A stretch of DNA of 20,757 nt from FEN-1219 sp037445815 (GTDB lineage Bacteria > Pseudomonadota > Gammaproteobacteria > Steroidobacterales > Rariloculaceae), in NCBI GenBank assembly GCA_037445815.1, contig JBBIJV010000044.1, positions 1 to 20,757 on the forward strand, written 5' to 3'. The position numbers were made by a program, and so were the translations under genes. This document shows positions 16,305 to 20,757 of the stretch, piece by piece. Position 1 is the first letter of the stretch. The number at the start of each line of letters is the position of its first letter. The notes under the pieces were generated by a model that worked only from the letters and a program-made list of their open reading frames with translations, was not told the origin of the DNA and did no database searches.

Positions 16305-18506
16305 TCAGCCCGGCACGAGCACGATGCCGCCGAGCGGCGGCAGCGTCACGACGATCGAATAGGGCTGCTCCATCCACGGCGTCGGCTCGGCCGGAGCCAC
16401 CTCGTTGCCTAGATCAGACCCGCCGTAGAAGCGGGAGTCGGAGTTCAAGATCTCGCGATAGCGCCCCCCCTGTGGCACCCCGACTCGGTAACCCGCCCGC
16501 GGCACCGGCGTGAAGTTCAAGACGACGACGGCGTGCTCGTCGCCGTTCTTGCGCAGGAAGCTCAGCACCGAGTGGGCAGAATCCTGCCAGGACAGCCATT
16601 GAAACCCGGCCGCTTCGTGATCCAAACGGTGCAGCGCCGGCGTGCTGCGGTATACGCGGTTCAAGTCGCGGACGAGGGCCCGGATACCGCCATGACGCGG
16701 ATCGTCGGCCACGTGCCAAGGCAGCGAGGCGTGGTGGCTCCATTCGCGCGGCTGGCCGAGCTCTCCGCCCATGAACAGGAGCTTCTTGCCGGGATACGTC
16801 CACTGAAACGTGAACAGGAGGCGCAGGTTCGCGAACCGCTGCCAGTCGTCGCCGGGCATCTTGTCGAGCAGCGAGCGCTTGCCGTGCACGACCTCGTCGT
16901 GCGAGAGCGGCAGCACGAAGTTCTCCGTGAACGCGTACATCGGGCCGAACGTGAGCAGGTTGTGATGGAACTGGCGATGGATCGGATCCTTCGAGAGATA
17001 GCTCAACGTGTCGTGCATCCAGCCCATGTTCCACTTGAACGTGAACCCCAACCCGCCCGTGTAGGTGGGCCGGGAGACTTGCGGCCAGGCCGTCGACTCC
17101 TCGGCGACCGTGATCGTGCCGGGGCAGGTGGCATGCGTCGTCTCGTTGAGGCGCCGCAAGAACGCGATCGCTTCGAGGTTCTCGTTGCCGCCGTACTGGT
17201 TCGGCGACCACTGGTGCGGCTGCCGCGAGTAATCGAGATAGAGCATCGACGCGACGGCGTCGACGCGCAGCCCGTCGAAGTGGAAATCTTCGAGCCAGCG
17301 GATCGCGCTCGAGAGCAGAAAGCTCTGCACCTCGTTGCGCGAGTAGTTGAACACGAGCGTGTGCCATTCCGGGTGCTCGCCCTTCTGCCAGTCGCCGTAC
17401 TCGTAGAGCGGCGTGCCGTCGAAGCGGGCGAGGGCGTGGTCGTCCTTCGGGAAATGGCCCGGCACCCAGTCGAGCAGCACGCCGATGCCGTTGCGATGCA
17501 GCTCGGCGACGAGCTCGCGCAGCTCGTCCGGCGTGCCGTGCCGGCTCGTCGGCGCGAAGTATCCCGTGCACTGGTAGCCCCACGAGTCGTCGAACGGGTG
17601 CTCCGTGATCGGCAAGAGCTCGACGTGCGTGAAGCCCATATCCTTGACGTACTCGGCGAGCGGCCGCGCGATCTCGCTATAGCGAAGGAAGTGCCCGGCC
17701 GCGTTGCGTCGCCACGAGCCCAAGTGCAACTCGTAGACCGATACCGCCTCGCGCAGCCAGTCGCGCTGCCCGCGCTCGGCGAGCCAGCCGGCGTCGTCCC
17801 AAACGAACGTCGTGGGCGGCATGACGATGCCGGCCGTCGCGGGCCGCTGCTCGAACGCCGTCCCGTAGGGATCGGACTTCAGCTTCAGCTCGCGGGTCTC
17901 GCGCGTGAAGATCTCGTACTTGTAGAGCTCGCCGGGCCCGATCTCCGGGATGAAGAGCTCCCAAACGCCCGAGCCGCCGCGCACGCTCATCGGATGGTAG
18001 CGCCCGTCCCAATGATTGAACGTGCCGACGACGCTGACGCGCTCGGCGTTCGGTGCCCAGACGGCGAAGCGGACGCCGCGCACGCCCAAAACCTCGCGCA
18101 CATGGGAGCCCAGGAACTTGTGCGCGTGAATGTGGCCGCCGGAGCCGAAGCGCTCGAGGTCGCTCGCGTCGATCTCGAGCGGAAACGAGTACGGGTCGTA
18201 GCGCTCGTGCCACTCTCCGTCGTACGACTCGAAGCGGAAGCGGACGGGCGGCGAGATCGCGGCGCTCGGCCCCGTCCATTCGAAAAGCGGCGAGCCCGGC
18301 ACGCGCGTAAGCTCGACGGCCGGGTCGATCAAGAACACCCGCGCGGCATCGAGTTTGAGCACCCGCACGACCACGTTGCCGGCACCGGCCGGACGAATCC
18401 CGAGCACGTTGCGCGGCTCGTGCAGGCGGCCGTGCAGCAATCGTTCGATGTCGGGGTCGCGAGCCGTCGTGTCGGGCTCACCCACGCGCTCGGGGGGCGG
18501 CGTCAT
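16305..18506 (-). CDS. glgB: 1,4-alpha-glucan branching enzyme GlgB (GH13)
   Basis: Introduces alpha-1,6 branches into glycogen; 733 residues, almost the same as E. coli GlgB (728). The start is ATG 18506, with GGAG about 10 bp upstream on the minus strand. Domains in order: an N1 domain (about residues 20-115; LHEPRNVLGIRPAG), a CBM48 domain (about 125-215; VRFAVWAPNAERVSVVGTFN), the GH13 barrel and a C-terminal beta domain (from about 630). The catalytic triad is D416 (GLRVDAVASMLY), E469 (TVAEESTAWP) and D537 (PLSHDEVVHGK), offset by 11 from E. coli D405, E458 and D526. Region I-like DWVPGHFPKDDHAL is also present. The two N-terminal beta domains mark the full-length form. It is divergent from glgC across 53 bp and convergent with the outer-membrane gene. 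Confidence 0.96.
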   Translation of the reverse strand: MTPPPERVGEPDTTARDPDIERLLHGRLHEPRNVLGIRPAGAGNVVVRVLKLDAARVFLIDPAVELTRVPGSPLFEWTGPSAAISPPVRFRFESYDGEWHERYDPYSFPLEIDASDLERFGSGGHIHAHKFLGSHVREVLGVRGVRFAVWAPNAERVSVVGTFNHWDGRYHPMSVRGGSGVWELFIPEIGPGELYKYEIFTRETRELKLKSDPYGTAFEQRPATAGIVMPPTTFVWDDAGWLAERGQRDWLREAVSVYELHLGSWRRNAAGHFLRYSEIARPLAEYVKDMGFTHVELLPITEHPFDDSWGYQCTGYFAPTSRHGTPDELRELVAELHRNGIGVLLDWVPGHFPKDDHALARFDGTPLYEYGDWQKGEHPEWHTLVFNYSRNEVQSFLLSSAIRWLEDFHFDGLRVDAVASMLYLDYSRQPHQWSPNQYGGNENLEAIAFLRRLNETTHATCPGTITVAEESTAWPQVSRPTYTGGLGFTFKWNMGWMHDTLSYLSKDPIHRQFHHNLLTFGPMYAFTENFVLPLSHDEVVHGKRSLLDKMPGDDWQRFANLRLLFTFQWTYPGKKLLFMGGELGQPREWSHHASLPWHVADDPRHGGIRALVRDLNRVYRSTPALHRLDHEAAGFQWLSWQDSAHSVLSFLRKNGDEHAVVVLNFTPVPRAGYRVGVPQGGRYREILNSDSRFYGGSDLGNEVAPAEPTPWMEQPYSIVVTLPPLGGIVLVPG

Positions 18507-18559
18507 ACGTGCGGGTCTCCGTTAGACAGGCGGAGTATTTCGGTAGTAGCGTGTAGCCA
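18507..18559. promoter_or_regulatory. Short divergent spacer between glgB and glgC
   Basis: Only 53 bp lie between the two start codons, so promoters for both genes must be packed or overlap into the coding regions. On the plus strand TTAGAC (18522-18527) and TAGTAG (18544-18549), 16 bp apart, are the best but weak -35/-10 candidates for glgC. No strong Shine-Dalgarno sequence precedes glgC. On the minus strand GGAG serves glgB. Shared regulation of the two synthetic genes is plausible from the geometry alone. Confidence 0.35.
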
Positions 18560-19825
18560 ATGAGGCAAATTCCGCGCCGACGTCTCGTCAGTCAGCTCAC
18601 CCGCAGCACCGTTGCCGTGATCATGGCCGGGGGGCGCGGTCAGAGGCTCATGCAACTCACGGACCATCGCGCCAAGCCGGCCACGCCGTTCGGCGGCAAA
18701 TACAGAATCATCGACTTCTCCTTGTCGAATTGCGTCAATTCCGGCATCCGCCAAATCTTCATCCTCACTCAGTATAAGGCCCACTCGCTGATCCAGCATG
18801 TGCAGCGCGGCTGGGGCTACCTGCACGGCGAGCTCGGCGAGTTCATCGATATCGTTCCCGCGCAGCAGCAGCTCGGCGAGATCTGGTATCGCGGCACCGC
18901 GGATGCGGTTTTCCAAAATCTCGACATCATCCAGCAACATCGTCCCGAAACGGTGTTGATCTTGGCCGGCGACCACGTCTACAAGATGGACTACGGTCCG
19001 CTGATCGCGTTCCACAAGGAGAGCAGATCGGAAGTCACGATCGGCGGCGTGCAGGTGCCGATCTCGCAGGCGCACGAGTTCGGCGTCATGACGCTCGGCG
19101 CGGATCATCGCGTCGTCGGCTTCGACGAGAAGCCGAAGGATCCGCGGCCCATGCCGGGGCGCGAAGGCATCGCGCTCGCATCGATGGGCATCTACGTCAT
19201 CAACCCCGACTTCCTGCGCGAGGCGCTCGAGCGCGATGCCGCGGATCCCGGCACGAAGCACGACTTCGGCCGCAACGTCGTGCCGGAAGCCGTCGCGAAC
19301 CGGCGCGTGTTCGCCTATCCGTTCGAGGACGTGGAGACGAAGGCGCAGCGCTATTGGCGCGACGTCGGCACCGTCGACGCCTATTACAGCGCGAACATGG
19401 AGCTCATTCACGTGAGCCCCGAGCTCAATCTTTACGACGAGGCGTGGCCCATCTGGACCTATCAGCAGCAGGTGCCTTGTGCCAAGTTCATCCTGGACGA
19501 GGACGGCCGCCGTGGGCTCGCCATCAACTCGATGGTCGCGGGCGGCTGCATCGTTTCCGGCGCCGTGATCCGCGAGTCGCTGCTCTTCTTCGGCGTGTTC
19601 GTCGACGAGGGCTCGGAAGTGCGCCGCTCCGTGGTGCTGCCCGAGGTCGAGATCGGCCGCAGCTGCTACATCGCGAACGCGATCATCGACGAGGGGTGCA
19701 GCATCCCGCACGGCACCGTCATCGGCCGCGACCGCGAGCACGACAGCCGGCGCTTCCATGTCACGCAGCAGGGCGTCGTGCTCGTGACGCGCCGCATGTT
19801 GGCCGACCTGCGGCGCAGCGGCTAG
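18560..19825 (+). CDS. glgC: Glucose-1-phosphate adenylyltransferase (ADP-glucose pyrophosphorylase) GlgC
   Basis: Makes ADP-glucose from glucose 1-phosphate and ATP, the committed step of bacterial glycogen synthesis; 421 residues. ATG 18560 gives the usual short basic leader before the first strand (LTRSTVAVIMAGGRGQRL). Signatures are the nucleotide-binding AGGRGQRLMQLTDHRAKPATPFGG-type region (residues about 23-46), RIIDFSLSNCVNSG, the WYRGTADAVFQN motif, AGDHVYKMDYGPLI, and FDEKPKDPRP for sugar-phosphate binding. The C-terminal third is a left-handed beta-helix (GGCIVSGAVIRESLLFFGVF, then VVLPEVEIGRSCYIANAIID), as in allosterically regulated GlgC. It is divergent from glgB and followed by malQ after 10 bp, so glgC-malQ probably form one transcript that continues past the window. 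Confidence 0.96.
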   Translation: MRQIPRRRLVSQLTRSTVAVIMAGGRGQRLMQLTDHRAKPATPFGGKYRIIDFSLSNCVNSGIRQIFILTQYKAHSLIQHVQRGWGYLHGELGEFIDIVPAQQQLGEIWYRGTADAVFQNLDIIQQHRPETVLILAGDHVYKMDYGPLIAFHKESRSEVTIGGVQVPISQAHEFGVMTLGADHRVVGFDEKPKDPRPMPGREGIALASMGIYVINPDFLREALERDAADPGTKHDFGRNVVPEAVANRRVFAYPFEDVETKAQRYWRDVGTVDAYYSANMELIHVSPELNLYDEAWPIWTYQQQVPCAKFILDEDGRRGLAINSMVAGGCIVSGAVIRESLLFFGVFVDEGSEVRRSVVLPEVEIGRSCYIANAIIDEGCSIPHGTVIGRDREHDSRRFHVTQQGVVLVTRRMLADLRRSG

Positions 19826-19835
19826 CCGGCCGCCA

Positions 19836-20757
19836 ATGAACCTGCTCGCCGCGCGCCGGGCCGGCGTACTGTTGCACCCAACCTCGCTGCCCGGGCCGGG
19901 CTCGCGCGGGACGCTCGGCGCCGAAGCGCGCCGCTTCGTCGATTGGCTCGCCGCCGGCGGGTTCAGCGTCTGGCAGACCCTGCCGCTCGGCGTGACCGAC
20001 GCCTACGGCTCGCCGTACGGGCTGCGCTCGGCGTACGCCGGCGACCCGCGCTTCATCGACGCCGCGGACCTTGCGGCCATGGCGCAGTTGCCGAGCGGCA
20101 TCGACGCAGCCGGCGATCGCGGCGCGCGCTACGCGTCGTTCGCGGCGCTCGCGACGGCCGAGCAAAAGCGCGCATTCGCCGAGTTTGTTCGCGCACGCCG
20201 CCGCTGGCTGGTGCCGTACGGATTGTTCGAGCTCTTGGGCGCGCGTTTCGACGCCGCGCCGTGGTGGCGGTGGCCGGCCGAGTATCGCGACTTGCGCGGC
20301 GATGGGCTGCGCGATTGCCTCGCGGGCAATCGCGAGCCGCTTCGCGCTCTGCTCTTCGAGCAGTATCTGTTCGATCTCCAATGGTCGGCGCTGAAGCGTT
20401 ACGCCAACGAGCGCGGCGTGTATCTGTTCGGCGACTTGCCGTTCTACATGGATCGGGACAGCGTCGACGTGTGGTGGGAGCGAGAGGTGTTCGCCCTCGA
20501 CGAGCGCGGCGAGCCGCTCGCCGTCGCCGGCGTGCCGCCCGACTATTTCAACGCCGAAGGCCAGCTCTGGGGCAACCCGCTCTACGATTGGGATGCGCTC
20601 GAGCGAAGCGGCTTTCGCTGGTGGCTCGACCGCATCGGTGCCCAGCTCGAGCGCTTCGACCTCTTGCGCATCGATCACTTTCGCGCGCTCGAGTCGTACT
20701 GGGAGATCCCGGCCGGCGCGCCGACGGCGAAGGTGGGGCGCTGGCGCCGCGGCCGCG
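19836..20757 (+). CDS. malQ: 4-alpha-glucanotransferase MalQ (GH77 amylomaltase), 3' truncated by window edge
   Basis: Disproportionating enzyme that transfers maltodextrin segments between chains and so recycles the short oligosaccharides left by GlgX. The frame is open from ATG 19836 to the window edge with no stop; 307 residues are visible. It opens with the family N-terminus (RRAGVLLHPTSLPGPGSRGTLG), then VWQTLPLGVTDAYGSPYG, a central ALLFEQYLFDLQW helix, VYLFGDLPFYMDRDSVDVWW, PPDYFNAEGQLWGNPLYDWD and LRIDHFRALESYWEIP. D280 in RIDHF is the expected GH77 nucleophile, close to D293 of Thermus amylomaltase, so this is the short (about 500 residue) form without the N-terminal extension of E. 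coli MalQ. It starts 10 bp after glgC, without an obvious Shine-Dalgarno sequence. Confidence 0.94.
   Translation, partial: MNLLAARRAGVLLHPTSLPGPGSRGTLGAEARRFVDWLAAGGFSVWQTLPLGVTDAYGSPYGLRSAYAGDPRFIDAADLAAMAQLPSGIDAAGDRGARYASFAALATAEQKRAFAEFVRARRRWLVPYGLFELLGARFDAAPWWRWPAEYRDLRGDGLRDCLAGNREPLRALLFEQYLFDLQWSALKRYANERGVYLFGDLPFYMDRDSVDVWWEREVFALDERGEPLAVAGVPPDYFNAEGQLWGNPLYDWDALERSGFRWWLDRIGAQLERFDLLRIDHFRALESYWEIPAGAPTAKVGRWRRGR

Noticed and set aside
1..20757. Search for CRISPR repeats, IS ends, att sites, tRNA genes, toxin-antitoxin pairs or phage genes
   Set aside because: None seen. No spaced direct-repeat arrays, transposase-like frames or cloverleaf segments stood out, and base composition looks uniform throughout by eye.

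Overview
This is a G+C-rich bacterial window with no tRNA, rRNA, CRISPR array, IS element or phage gene. Genes are tightly packed, often with overlapping start and stop codons. The gene types (RND adaptor plus permease, an outer-membrane beta-barrel protein with a signal peptide, class III extradiol dioxygenase genes, a glg cluster) indicate a Gram-negative, most likely a high-G+C proteobacterium. I cannot name the genus from sequence alone.

Layout. (1) 1-4189, rightward: an RND efflux pair, with a periplasmic adaptor cut by the left edge and a complete 1035-residue inner-membrane permease. No outer-membrane channel gene is visible. (2) 4190-5232: a spacer of about 290 bp, then an SGNH/GDSL hydrolase whose catalytic blocks are all present but spread over three reading frames (two +1 shifts). 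(3) 5257-7744, leftward: a DapA-family class I lyase/aldolase, a fumarylacetoacetate-hydrolase (FAH) family enzyme and a membrane-anchored HEVGH zinc metallopeptidase. (4) 7861-10913, rightward and divergent from block 3: 5-carboxymethyl-2-hydroxymuconate isomerase (hpaF-like), the matching semialdehyde dehydrogenase (hpaE-like), and the small and catalytic subunits of a LigAB-type extradiol dioxygenase. Blocks 3 and 4 together look like a compact meta-cleavage route for homoprotocatechuate or a close relative. The ring is opened by LigAB, the aldehyde is oxidised by HpaE, and the product is isomerised by HpaF. It is then probably decarboxylated or isomerised by the FAH enzyme and may be split to pyruvate plus an aldehyde by the DapA-like enzyme. 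The 116-bp divergent spacer holds a 7-bp inverted repeat spaced by two helical turns that overlaps a TTGACA box.

(5) 11014-20757: a glycogen/alpha-glucan cluster. glgP (phosphorylase) and glgX (debranching) run rightward and overlap; a small outer-membrane beta-barrel gene overlaps the glgX stop. glgB (branching) is convergent with it and divergent from glgC (ADP-glucose synthesis). malQ (4-alpha-glucanotransferase) follows glgC and is cut by the right edge. The set covers ADP-glucose supply, branching, phosphorolysis, debranching and maltodextrin recycling. Glycogen synthase (glgA) is not in the window.

Most of the window is ordinary housekeeping or accessory metabolism. The points most worth a second look are the reduced meta-cleavage pathway with a DapA-family enzyme where HpaH/HpaI would be expected, the putative operator between its two arms, the outer-membrane protein coupled to glgX, and the twice-frameshifted SGNH hydrolase.
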